From the NCBI RefSeq assembly GCF_003063265.1, contig NZ_NERU01000001.1, positions 558,001-622,000 of the forward strand: a stretch of 64,000 nucleotides of DNA, in the 5' to 3' direction. Positions 53,282-61,686 of this stretch are shown piece by piece. The DNA is from Limnohabitans sp. WS1. GTDB lineage: Bacteria > Pseudomonadota > Gammaproteobacteria > Burkholderiales > Burkholderiaceae_C. The translations under genes and the position numbers were made by a program. The notes under the pieces are model-generated. The model made no database searches and had not been told where the DNA came from. It saw nothing but the letters and a program-made list of their open reading frames with translations. Position 1 is the first letter of the stretch, and each line of letters opens with the position of its first letter.

Positions 53282-53627
53282 GACAAATCTCCAGAAAATC
53301 ACCTTCATCCAGCAGTTGCTGGAGTTGCGTTGAGGTCAGTCCTTTGTAGGCTTTGACCAGTGTGCGAAAAGTCATCAGTTCCCTCGCATCAATGTTGTCG
53401 CGGTCTTTTTTTGCAAACAGGAACTCATAGATCCAGAATTGACCGCAGTGCGCCAAGATGATGGAGCGATGTCGGTTTTCATCCAATCGTTTTTTGTAAA
53501 CACCACCACCCAAATCGACCATTTGACCTTGGCCGATCTGTGTCACAGCTTTGCACAATTGCGCATCTGAAATTTTGGCCTTGCGTGCTTGTTAGTGAAA
53601 CCATGCCGTCTTGAAAGTACGTGTCAT
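53271..53627 (-). pseudogene. RelE-type toxin gene interrupted by a stop codon
   Basis: From an ATG at 53627 (GGGAG-type ribosome site upstream) the frame reads MTRTFKTAWFH, then TAA at 53592-53594 (codon 12), then continues QARKAKISDAQLC and on to the normal end at 53271. The complete 118-codon frame matches PF06296-type RelE toxins, including GGGVYKKRL, RSIILAHCG and EFLFAKKDRDNI. A TTG at 53558 could start a 95-residue fragment lacking the first strand and helix. Unless this is a sequencing error, the toxin is inactivated or translated only by reinitiation. Confidence 0.88.
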
Positions 53628-53691
53628 TTGGTGTCCGCTCCCTGCTTAAAGTGTAGCACCAGGTGAGGTAATTGAGGTGGCTCAATGGCAC

Positions 53692-54165
53692 TCACAAGGC
53701 CAGCGCCGTCGTGTTCTTGACCTCTTCCATCACCGCGTAGGTGCGCGTCTCGCGCACGCCGGGCAGTTGCCACAGCACGGTGCCGGCAAATTCGCGGTAG
53801 GCGTTCATGTCGGCGGCGCGGGTCTTGAGCAGGTAGTCAAAGCCCCCGGCCACCATGTGGCACTCCATGATTTCGGGGCGCACTTGCACCGCCGCCTTGA
53901 ACTGCTCGAACACATTGGGGCTGGTGCGGTCGAGCAAGATTTCCACAAACACCATCATCCCCGCGCCCAGTTTGAGCGGGTTCAGACGCGCCTCGTAGCC
54001 CAGGATGAAGCCCTCGCGCGTCAGGCGCTGCACCCGCGCCAGCACCGCCGTGGGCGACAGGGCCACGCCTTCGGCGAGCTTGAGGTTGCTGATGCGGCCG
54101 TCGCGTTGCAGCAGATCCAGGATGCGGCGGTCGGTGCGGTCGATGTCCGGGGTTTCGGTGGGCAT
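53692..54165 (-). CDS. Lrp/AsnC-family regulator of putA (PutR-like)
   Basis: 157 residues. HTH in SNLKLAEGVALSPTAVLARV; RAM domain in the second half (MECHMVAGGFDYLLKTRAAD). It is divergent from putA, and PutR-type Lrp proteins activate putA in response to proline in related bacteria, so this role is very likely. Met at 54165 is chosen; the open frame extends upstream to 54273 through AT-rich promoter-like DNA. The 198-bp region to putA holds a long REP-like hairpin and an AT-rich stretch (about 54170-54235) suited to regulator binding. Confidence 0.9.
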   Translation of the reverse strand: MPTETPDIDRTDRRILDLLQRDGRISNLKLAEGVALSPTAVLARVQRLTREGFILGYEARLNPLKLGAGMMVFVEILLDRTSPNVFEQFKAAVQVRPEIMECHMVAGGFDYLLKTRAADMNAYREFAGTVLWQLPGVRETRTYAVMEEVKNTTALAL

Positions 54166-54255
54166 GGTGATTTTTATCCGGCTGATCTGATTAGATTTGG
54201 TGAAATATTCATCAAGTTTTCCGGATGATAGCGATTCATGCCCCTTGGCGGTCAT

Positions 54256-54321
54256 TGTCGGGGCTGAAGCCACCGACCTACGAAGACAGGTTCTTGTAGG
54301 TCGGCGGCTTCAGCCCCGACA
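54256..54321. repeat. REP-like hairpin, family B, upstream of putA
   Basis: 26-bp arms with one mismatch around a 14-base loop: the left arm starts TGTCGGGGCTGAAGCCACCG and ends ACCTAC; the right arm is its near-perfect reverse complement. The same TGTCGGGGCTGAAGCC unit is repeated six times inside putA (57273-57690). Confidence 0.95.
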
Positions 54322-54363
54322 TGACGCCAGCATCAAGTGCATCGAATCTGCAAGGCCACCACC

Positions 54364-57300
54364 ATGAACGCACCCATGACCCCAAACACGCTGCCCACGG
54401 GCGCCCACTTCACCCCCGGCGGCCCGCTGCCCGAGCGCAGCGCCCTGCGCGAAGCCATCGCCCGCGCCACCCGCTTGCCTGAAGCGCAGGCCCTGGCCCC
54501 CTTGCTGGCCGCTGCCCGCATGAGCGGCCCCCAAGCCGAACGCACCGACGCGCTGGCCCGTCAGCTGGTGAGGGGCATGCGCGAAGGCCCACAACTGGGC
54601 GGGCGCGCCGCACGCGTGCAAAGCCTGATGCAGACCTACGCGCTGTCCAGCGAAGAAGGCGTGGCCCTGATGTGCCTGGCCGAGGCGCTGCTGCGCATCC
54701 CCGATGCGGCCACGCGCGACGCGCTGATCCGCGACAAGATTGGCCAGGGCGACTGGCAGCAACATGTGGGGCGCAGCCCTTCGCTGTTTGTGAACGCTGC
54801 GTCGTGGGGCCTGCTGCTCACGGGCAAGCTGGTGGCCACGCACAGCGAGGGCGCGCTGCTGGCCTCGCTCACCCGGCTGATCGGCAAAAGCGGCGAGCCG
54901 CTGATCCGCCAGGGTGTGCAACTGGCCATGCAGATGCTGGGCGAGCAGTTTGTGACGGGCGAGACGATTGACGAGGCCCTGCACCGCGCCCGCGCCATGG
55001 AAGCGCAAGGCTTTCGCTACTCGTATGACATGCTGGGTGAAGCGGCCCTGACCGAAGCCGACGCGCAGCGTTACATGCAGGCCTATGAAAACGCGATCCA
55101 CGCGATTGGCAAGGCATCCAACGGCCAAGGCGTGGTGAACGGCCCGGGCATCTCGATCAAGCTGTCGGCCCTGCACCCGCGCTACAGCCGCGCCCAGCAC
55201 CAGCGCGTGATGGATGAACTGTTTCCGCGTGTGTTGAAGCTCACCGAATTGGCGATGCACTACGACATTGGCCTCAACATCGACGCCGAAGAGGTGGACC
55301 GTTTGGACATCTCGCTCGACCTGCTCGAAGCGCTGTGCCTGGCCCCCAGTTTGCAGGGCTGGCACGGGATCGGGTTTGTGATCCAGGCCTACCAAAAGCG
55401 CTGCCCCTTGGTGATCGACTTTGTGGTGGACTTGGCGCGCCGCACAGGCCACCGGCTGATGGTGCGTCTGGTCAAAGGCGCGTATTGGGACAGCGAAATC
55501 AAACGCGCCCAACTCGACGGGCAAAGCGACTACCCGGTCTACACCCGCAAGCACCACACCGACGTGTCGTACCTGGCCTGCGCCCAAAAACTGCTGGTCG
55601 CGCCCGATGTGGTGTACCCCCAATTTGCCACGCACAATGCGCACACGCTGGCGGCCATCGTGAGCATGGCCCAGGACATGCACGGCGACTACACACCCGG
55701 CCAGTACGAGTTTCAGTGCCTGCACGGCATGGGCGAGCCGCTGTACCGGCAGGTGGTCGGGCGAGCGAGCGCCGCCGGGCCGTCCCAAGGCGCGAGCACC
55801 CCCTCGGGGGGCAGCGGGCTACACGAAGTGAGCCTGCGTGGGGGCCAACAGTTCTCGCGGCCTTGCCGCATCTACGCCCCGGTGGGCACACATGAAACCC
55901 TGCTGGCTTATCTGGTGCGCCGTTTACTGGAAAACGGGGCCAACAGTTCATTCGTGAACCGCATGGGCGACGCGAGTGTGTCCATCAGCGATCTGGTGCA
56001 TGACCCGGTGGCACGCACCGAAGAAGATGCCCTGCGCGAAGACAGCAGCCCCGGCCAGCCCCACCCGCAAATCGCGCTGCCCGCTCAGTTGTATGGCGCG
56101 GCCCGCCGCAATTCCAGCGGCCCGGACTTGGCGCACGAACCCACGCTGCGCCAACTGGCCGCAGACATGCAAGCGCAGGTGCAGCCTGTCGCGGTGACGC
56201 CACTGACCGCAACACCTGCCGCAGGGGGTACCATACACACCCTGCGCAACCCCGCCGACCACAGCGACGTGCTGGGCACAGTGCACTACGCCAGCCCGGC
56301 CGATGTGGAGAAAGCTCTTCAAGCCGCCAGCGAAGCCGTGCCCGGTTGGGCGACCACGCCACCCGCACAACGCGCCGTCTTGCTGGAGCACGCGGCCGAT
56401 CTGCTGCAAGCCGATGCACCCCGTGTGATGGCCTTGTTGGTGCGCGAAGCAGGCAAGACCTGGGGCCACGCCGTGGCCGAGCTGCGCGAAGCGGTGGACT
56501 TTTTGCGTTACTACGCCGCACAGGTACGCCGCGACTTTGACCCCAGCACCCACACACCGCTGGGCCCGGTGCTGTGCATCAGCCCGTGGAATTTTCCGCT
56601 GGCGATTTTTGTGGGACAGGTGGCCGCCGCACTGGCCGCAGGCAATCCGGTGTTGGCCAAACCGGCCGAAGCCACCCCCGCCATCGCCGCCTTGGCCGTG
56701 CAAACACTGTGGGCTGCGGGGGTGCCACCAGCTGCTGTGCAGTTGCTGCCAGGCCGGGGCGCTGAAGTGGGCATGCAACTGGTGCGCGACGCCCGCGTGC
56801 AAGGCGTGCTGTTCACCGGCTCCACCGAGACCGCCCGCGTGCTGCAAGCAGCGCTGGCCGAGCGCCTGAACGCGCATGGCCAGCCTGTGCCGCTGATCGC
56901 CGAGACTGGCGGCCAAAACTGCATGGTGGTCGATTCGTCGGCCCTGCTGGAGCAAGTGGTGACCGACGCCATGGCTTCAGCCTTTGAGGCGGCCGGTCAG
57001 CGCTGCTCAGCCCTGCGCGTGCTGTGCGTACAGGACGATGTGGCCGACCGCCTGATCGCCATGCTGCAAGGCGCGATGGCCGAAATTCGCATGGGCGCGC
57101 CCGCGCATCTGGCGGTGGACATGGGGCCGGTGATCGACGAGCGGGCACGCGCAGGCATCGAAGCGCATGTGCAAGCCATGCAGCAGCGCGGCTGCCGAGT
57201 GCACCGCATCAGCGCCAACGCGCTGAACGCATCGCCCACCGTAGGCGCCCACCCCGTGGGCGATCAAACACCTGTCGGGGCTGAAGCCACCGACCTACAG

Positions 57301-58809
57301 ACATCCCGTAGGTCGGCAACTTCAGGTCCGACGTTGCAGGCTTTGGCGCGGGCCCTTGTCGGGGCTGAAGCCTCCGACCTGCAGACATCCCGTAGGTCGG
57401 CACCTTCAGGTCCGACGTTGCAGGCTTTGGCGCAGGCCCATGTCGGGGCTGAAGCCTCCGACCTGCAGACATCCCGTAGGTCGGCACCTTCAGGTCCGAC
57501 GTTGCAGGCTTTGGCGCAGGCCCATGTCGGGGCTGAAGCCACCGACCTACAGACATCCCGTAGGTCGGCACCTTCAGGTCCGACGTTGCAGGCTTTGGCG
57601 CAGGCCCATGTCGGGGCTGAAGCCGCCGACCTACAGACACACGGCTTTGTAGGAGCCCACCCCGTGGGCGATCAGACGCCTGTCGGGGCTGAAGCCACCG
57701 ACCTACAGACACACGGCTTTGTAGGAGCCAGCCCTGCTGGCGATCAGACGCCTGTAGGCCACAAGCCATCGCTTGCAGGGCAAGCCCCCACAGAATCCAT
57801 GCAAAGCGCAACACCCGAAAGGACAAAAAATGCCAACACCTTGCCCCTAGGCACCTACGTGCAGCCCACGCTGATCGAAATCGACCGCATCGCCCAGCTG
57901 GAGCGCGAAGTGTTTGGTCCGGTGCTGCACATCGTGCGTTATGCCCGCAGTGAACTGCCCGAGCTGCTGCAAAGCATCCACGCCACCGGCTACGCGCTCA
58001 CGCTGGGCGTGCACTCGCGCATCGAAGAGACCATCGCGCAAGTCATTGACCACAGTCAGGCGGGCAATGTCTACGTGAACCGCAACATGGTGGGCGCGGT
58101 GGTGGGTGTGCAGCCCTTTGGCGGCGAAGGCCTGTCGGGCACTGGCCCCAAGGCGGGTGGGCCGCTTTACCTTTTGCGATTGTTGGCGCGTTGCCCGCCC
58201 GATGCCGCCTTGCGCAGCGTGCAGGCCAGCGGTGCGGCATCGCTGCCCCAGGTCACGCCTGCGCTGCAAGCCCTGCACGACTGGGCGGTGGCGCAAGGCC
58301 GTTTGCCGCTGGCGCATGTGTGTGCGCAATTTGCCGCGACCAGCCCGGCGGGTCTGCAAGCCACCCTGAGCGGCCCCACCGGCGAGCGCAACATCTACCG
58401 TGTGCAAGCCCGTGCACGGGTGCTGTGCCTGACGGGCGAACAGCCCGGGGCCGATGCCGACCGGCTGACGCAATTGGCCGCCGTGCTGGCCGTGGGCAGC
58501 CGCGCCGTGTGGCCCCTGTCCGCGCAGGCGCAGCACGCACAGCTGCCTGCTGCGGTGCAAAGCCAGGTGATGCTGGAAGAGATCGCCAACGGCCACCCGG
58601 TAGACGCCGCCTTGCTGCACGGCGACGCAGCCACTACCTTGCACTGGCAAGCGCAGCTGGCGCAGCGCCCGGGGGCCATCGTCACGCTCACGGCCTTGCG
58701 TCCGGGCGATGCCGCCGTGCCGCTGGCTCGCCTGGTGAGCGAGCGCAGCATCAGCACCAACACCGCCGCTGCGGGGGGCAACGCCAGTTTGATGACACTC
58801 AACATGTGA
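54364..58809 (+). CDS. putA: Bifunctional proline dehydrogenase / pyrroline-5-carboxylate dehydrogenase with repeat insertions
   Basis: 1481 residues. It oxidises proline to P5C (FAD domain) and then to glutamate (NAD domain). The PRODH barrel spans about 100-525 (GPGISIKLSALHPRY, RLVKGAYWDSEIKRAQ, RRLLENGANSSFVNR). The P5CDH domain spans about 600-1275 with catalytic Cys881 (GQRCSALR) and FGPVLHIVRY. A C-terminal domain of about 200 residues follows. There is no N-terminal RHH DNA-binding domain, consistent with a separate PutR-like regulator. Two in-frame insertions interrupt the protein: about 466-496 in PRODH and about 960-1155 in P5CDH, the latter made of 28-residue repeats. Without them the length would be near 1260. 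The ATG at 54364 is family-consistent. Confidence 0.93.
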   Translation: MNAPMTPNTLPTGAHFTPGGPLPERSALREAIARATRLPEAQALAPLLAAARMSGPQAERTDALARQLVRGMREGPQLGGRAARVQSLMQTYALSSEEGVALMCLAEALLRIPDAATRDALIRDKIGQGDWQQHVGRSPSLFVNAASWGLLLTGKLVATHSEGALLASLTRLIGKSGEPLIRQGVQLAMQMLGEQFVTGETIDEALHRARAMEAQGFRYSYDMLGEAALTEADAQRYMQAYENAIHAIGKASNGQGVVNGPGISIKLSALHPRYSRAQHQRVMDELFPRVLKLTELAMHYDIGLNIDAEEVDRLDISLDLLEALCLAPSLQGWHGIGFVIQAYQKRCPLVIDFVVDLARRTGHRLMVRLVKGAYWDSEIKRAQLDGQSDYPVYTRKHHTDVSYLACAQKLLVAPDVVYPQFATHNAHTLAAIVSMAQDMHGDYTPGQYEFQCLHGMGEPLYRQVVGRASAAGPSQGASTPSGGSGLHEVSLRGGQQFSRPCRIYAPVGTHETLLAYLVRRLLENGANSSFVNRMGDASVSISDLVHDPVARTEEDALREDSSPGQPHPQIALPAQLYGAARRNSSGPDLAHEPTLRQLAADMQAQVQPVAVTPLTATPAAGGTIHTLRNPADHSDVLGTVHYASPADVEKALQAASEAVPGWATTPPAQRAVLLEHAADLLQADAPRVMALLVREAGKTWGHAVAELREAVDFLRYYAAQVRRDFDPSTHTPLGPVLCISPWNFPLAIFVGQVAAALAAGNPVLAKPAEATPAIAALAVQTLWAAGVPPAAVQLLPGRGAEVGMQLVRDARVQGVLFTGSTETARVLQAALAERLNAHGQPVPLIAETGGQNCMVVDSSALLEQVVTDAMASAFEAAGQRCSALRVLCVQDDVADRLIAMLQGAMAEIRMGAPAHLAVDMGPVIDERARAGIEAHVQAMQQRGCRVHRISANALNASPTVGAHPVGDQTPVGAEATDLQTSRRSATSGPTLQALARALVGAEASDLQTSRRSAPSGPTLQALAQAHVGAEASDLQTSRRSAPSGPTLQALAQAHVGAEATDLQTSRRSAPSGPTLQALAQAHVGAEAADLQTHGFVGAHPVGDQTPVGAEATDLQTHGFVGASPAGDQTPVGHKPSLAGQAPTESMQSATPERTKNANTLPLGTYVQPTLIEIDRIAQLEREVFGPVLHIVRYARSELPELLQSIHATGYALTLGVHSRIEETIAQVIDHSQAGNVYVNRNMVGAVVGVQPFGGEGLSGTGPKAGGPLYLLRLLARCPPDAALRSVQASGAASLPQVTPALQALHDWAVAQGRLPLAHVCAQFAATSPAGLQATLSGPTGERNIYRVQARARVLCLTGEQPGADADRLTQLAAVLAVGSRAVWPLSAQAQHAQLPAAVQSQVMLEEIANGHPVDAALLHGDAATTLHWQAQLAQRPGAIVTLTALRPGDAAVPLARLVSERSISTNTAAAGGNASLMTLNM
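55759..55852 (+). repeat. Short in-frame repeat-derived insertion in putA (PRODH domain)
   Basis: Between the conserved VVG and RPCRIYAPVGTHE segments there are about 32 residues (RASAAGPSQGASTPSGGSGL and following), where PutA proteins usually have about nine. The DNA is a GC-rich sequence with CACCCCCTCGGGGGGCAGCG resembling dispersed elements of Comamonadaceae genomes. It keeps the frame open. Confidence 0.7.
57240..57790 (+). repeat. In-frame REP-like repeat array within putA (P5CDH domain)
   Basis: TGTCGGGGCTGAAGCC-type units begin at 57274, 57358, 57442, 57526, 57610 and 57682. The first five are exactly 84 bp apart, i.e. 28 codons, encoding VGAEASDLQTSRRSAPSGPT plus LQALAQAH. The last spacing is 72 bp, also divisible by three. 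Family A palindromes (GTAGGAGCCCACCCCGTGGG) occur at 57240-57262 and 57650-57670 and a relative at 57721-57745. There is no stop codon in the frame throughout. Confidence 0.95.
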
Positions 58810-58885
58810 TGTCCATGGATGCGGCCCTGTGAAGTTTGAAGTGAACGGCTTGTATGGGGCGCAGCGGTCAGCGCTGCCATCTGGG

Positions 58886-58965
58886 TGGGAGCCCCGCCGC
58901 CTGGGCGATGGGGGGTGTTCTGCGAGGCTTTTTCGCGGCGAGGGCACCGCTTCTGCAAAAAAGCG
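58886..58965. repeat. REP-like element after putA
   Basis: GTGGGAGCCCCGCCGCCTGG followed by GCGATGGGGGGTGTTCTGC, then CGCGGCGAGGGCACCGCTTC. It is a diverged family A unit of the same design as 12661-12990. It lies in the 240-bp spacer between putA and the methyltransferase gene; nothing else was recognised there. Confidence 0.85.
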
Positions 58966-59049
58966 TTGATACAAACATCATCAGGATGTAGCCATCAAGC
59001 ATGCACAAGGCCCTGTTTGTAAGATACTTTGCTTAAATCATGGAAGCTT

Positions 59050-59754
59050 ATGCAAACCACATCTTCTGACTATTACGGCAACGTCAACCCCACTTTGTTG
59101 GGGGTGGTCGATCCCTTGGCACAGCGCGTGGCCGAGTTTGGCTGCGGCGCTGGGGCTTTGGCCCGAGCGGTGCGTCAGCGCTGCAACGCTCGCGTGCACT
59201 ATGTGGGTGTTGAGCTGATGGCCGACGAATTGGCCAAAGCGCACGAAGTGCTGGATGTGGCCTTGGTGCGCAACCTTGATCAAACACCCAACTGGTCGGT
59301 CGATGCCGAGTTGATGGCGGCGCTGCCCCATGGCAGCTTTGACCATGTGATTTTTGGTGATGTGCTCGAGCACCTGTACCACCCTGACCGTGTGTTTCAG
59401 CAAGCCGTGGCCTGTTTGCGCCCGGGGGGCAGTGCCTTGGTGTGCATTCCCAACGTGCAGCATTGGAGCGTCATGGCCCAGCTGTTGCGTGGGCATTGGC
59501 CACAACAAGATGCAGGTTTGTTTGATCGCACCCACATCCGCTGGTTTGCCTTGACCGACATGGTGCAGCTGCTGCAGCGGGCGGGTTTGGTGGTTGAACA
59601 AGTCGTGCCCCGCGTTTTCAAGCCTGAAAACGGGCAAGCTTTGTTGCAAGCGCTGCAACCGGCGGCGCACTTGCTGGGGGTGGACCCTCAACAGTTCATG
59701 CAGCGCAGCCTGCCCTTGCAATACGTGTTGGTGGGGCGTCGACCTGCGGTTTGA
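59050..59754 (+). CDS. Class I SAM-dependent methyltransferase
   Basis: 234 residues. The SAM-binding motif I is VAEFGCGAGALARAVRQR (about 24-41), motif II VHYVGVELMADEL, and the acidic motif IV region is HVIFGDVLEHLYHPDRV. The C-terminal half lacks clear substrate-specific motifs. The overall layout resembles methyltransferases linked to cell-surface glycan synthesis, but no such genes are nearby. The ATG at 59050 is used since the frame above it would begin at a TTG. The acceptor is unknown. Confidence 0.88.
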   Translation: MQTTSSDYYGNVNPTLLGVVDPLAQRVAEFGCGAGALARAVRQRCNARVHYVGVELMADELAKAHEVLDVALVRNLDQTPNWSVDAELMAALPHGSFDHVIFGDVLEHLYHPDRVFQQAVACLRPGGSALVCIPNVQHWSVMAQLLRGHWPQQDAGLFDRTHIRWFALTDMVQLLQRAGLVVEQVVPRVFKPENGQALLQALQPAAHLLGVDPQQFMQRSLPLQYVLVGRRPAV

Positions 59755-59766
59755 AGGCTTGGGTGT

Positions 59767-60738
59767 TCAACCCTGCGCGATCAACTGTGCAAAGCGGGCC
59801 AAGTCCACATTCCCGCCGCTGACGATGATGCCCACGCGTTGCCCCTGGAGCTGCTTGGCCGCTTGACATGCTGCTGCCAGCGACAAACAGCCCGTGGGCT
59901 CGACCACCATCTTCATGCGCTCGGCATAAAAGCGCATGGCCTCGATCAGCTGTGCATCGGTGACGGTGTGCACGTCGTCGACCAGACGGCGAATGATCTC
60001 GAAGGTGATCTCACCGACCATGGGGGTTTGCGCACCGTCGGCAATGGTGACCGGGGTGGCAATGCGCACGCGTTGGCCTTGACGCAAGGATTGCTGGACG
60101 TCATTGCCCGCTTCGGGCTCCACGCCATAGATTTTGCAGGCGGGTGACAGGGCCTTGGCCGACAAGGCGCTGCCGCTGAGCAAGCCACCGCCGCCCAAAC
60201 ACACAAACAAGGCATCCAACTCGCCCACCTCCTGGAACAACTCCAAGGCAGCGGTGCCTTGGCCACTCAACACGTCGGGGTGGTCAAACGGCGGGATGAA
60301 GCGACGTCCTTGTGCGGCGGCAATGCCTTGCGCGATGGCCAAGGCATCGTCTTTGTAGCGGTCGTAGCCCACGACCTGTGCCCCATAGCCACGCGTGGCG
60401 GCCAGCTTGGCAGGTGAGGCGTCGTGCGGCATGACGATGGTGGCGGGGATGTCCAAAATTTGCGCCGACAAAGCCACCGCTTGGGCGTGGTTGCCTGATG
60501 AGTACGCCACGACCCCACCCCGGCGCTCAGACGGTGACAGCCGAGACAAGGCGTTAAAGCCCCCCCGAAACTTGAAGGCCCCCATGCGCTGGAAGTTTTC
60601 GCATTTGATGAAAGCCTGCGCCCCCAACTGCGCATTGAGTGTGCGCGATTGCAGCACCGGCGTGCGGTGGGCGTGACCCTGCAGCCGAGCGGCAGCTGCC
60701 AGAACGTCGTCAAAAGTGGGCAAGGTCATGGCGTCCAT
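59767..60738 (-). CDS. PLP-dependent threonine/serine dehydratase-like (threo-3-hydroxyaspartate ammonia-lyase type)
   Basis: 323 residues. Fold-type II PLP enzyme. The Schiff-base Lys is in QRMGAFKFRGGFNAL, the substrate Asn-Gly loop in SSGNHAQAVAL, and the phosphate-binding Gly loop in CLGGGGLLSG. It lacks the C-terminal regulatory ACT domain of biosynthetic IlvA. Catabolic threonine dehydratases, serine racemases and hydroxyaspartate ammonia-lyases share this short form; the last group fits best by overall sequence. It converges on the methyltransferase gene with a 12-bp gap. Confidence 0.9.
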   Translation of the reverse strand: MDAMTLPTFDDVLAAAARLQGHAHRTPVLQSRTLNAQLGAQAFIKCENFQRMGAFKFRGGFNALSRLSPSERRGGVVAYSSGNHAQAVALSAQILDIPATIVMPHDASPAKLAATRGYGAQVVGYDRYKDDALAIAQGIAAAQGRRFIPPFDHPDVLSGQGTAALELFQEVGELDALFVCLGGGGLLSGSALSAKALSPACKIYGVEPEAGNDVQQSLRQGQRVRIATPVTIADGAQTPMVGEITFEIIRRLVDDVHTVTDAQLIEAMRFYAERMKMVVEPTGCLSLAAACQAAKQLQGQRVGIIVSGGNVDLARFAQLIAQG

Positions 60739-60819
60739 CGTGGGGCTTTCTGAGTGGGGGGCACAAAAGCGCGCATGTTGACACGGTCGCTCGATCTGTG
60801 CAAACCCGCGTGTCGGCGA

Positions 60820-61686
60820 TCAGCCCCCCAGGTGCAAGAGCTGTTGGGCCTGAAATTGAAGTTGCTCGTTTTTATGGGCATAACCCAGTGGGTTGGCCAC
60901 CACGCGACAGCCCTTGTGGATGTAGTCACTGGCGCAATGCAAATGGCCGTGCAACCACAGCTGCGCTTGGGGCAGCCAATGGTCCAGCGCATTGCAAAAC
61001 CCCGCAGTGCCGGGCACTTTGCCGTAGCGTGGGTCGGCGCTGTGCAGGCTCGGGGCAAAGTGCGTCACAACCACGGTGGGGCCATCAAAAGGGGTGGCCA
61101 GCGCCTGGCTCAGCCAGTCTTGGCATTGCAGGGCGTGCTCGCGCATTTCTTCGGCCAGCCAAGGCAGGCCGTGGCGTGTGGTCTGGGTTTTGCGCAGGTA
61201 ATAGTTGGCCGCACGAAAAGCTTTGTCGCGGGCCTTCAGGTGGCGTGTGTACTGGCTGTTGGGGTGGCTGAAATGCGCGGGTATTTTGTCGGGCAAGGCC
61301 TGCCCCGCCAAGGGTCCCAGCGCGTCAAAGTCGGTCCACAGCGTGGTGCCCACAAAGCGCACGCCGCCCATTTGGAGCACTTGGCGCTCCAGCCAAGTGA
61401 TGCCCAGCCGTGCGCAGGTCTCTTGCAGGCGCTCGTGGGCCTCGTCGAAGTCGAGTCCGTCGTATTCGTGGTTGCCCGGCACAAACAGCACCGGTGTGGG
61501 CCAGCCATGCAAGGGTGAAAACCGTTGCAGCCCAAAGTCGGCATCGCCCGCACTGCGCAATGCCGAATGGGCCTGGTAAGAACCAATGTCTCCGGCCAAG
61601 ACCAAGACATCTGCCAACGGGGCCGGGCGGGGCATGAAGTCGAGGTTGGATTCGAGGTGCAGGTCAGACAGCAGCTGAATGTTCAT
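60820..61686 (-). CDS. Calcineurin-like metallophosphoesterase
   Basis: 288 residues. The dimetal phosphoesterase motifs are in order: SDLHLE (Asp, His), LAGDIG (Asp), VPGNHEYD (Asn, His), VTHFAPS (His) and HGHLHCASDY (two His). Soluble, no signal. The Met at 61686 overlaps the upstream LysR stop by 4 bp, deciding the start over a longer frame. Substrate unknown; such proteins hydrolyse phosphodiesters or phosphomonoesters. Confidence 0.9.
   Translation of the reverse strand: MNIQLLSDLHLESNLDFMPRPAPLADVLVLAGDIGSYQAHSALRSAGDADFGLQRFSPLHGWPTPVLFVPGNHEYDGLDFDEAHERLQETCARLGITWLERQVLQMGGVRFVGTTLWTDFDALGPLAGQALPDKIPAHFSHPNSQYTRHLKARDKAFRAANYYLRKTQTTRHGLPWLAEEMREHALQCQDWLSQALATPFDGPTVVVTHFAPSLHSADPRYGKVPGTAGFCNALDHWLPQAQLWLHGHLHCASDYIHKGCRVVANPLGYAHKNEQLQFQAQQLLHLGG

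Noticed and set aside
57274..57690. 84-bp periodic units in putA as a CRISPR array or as a disrupted gene
   Set aside because: Units are repeated completely, without unique spacers, and the frame remains open on both sides with conserved P5CDH sequence continuing after it.
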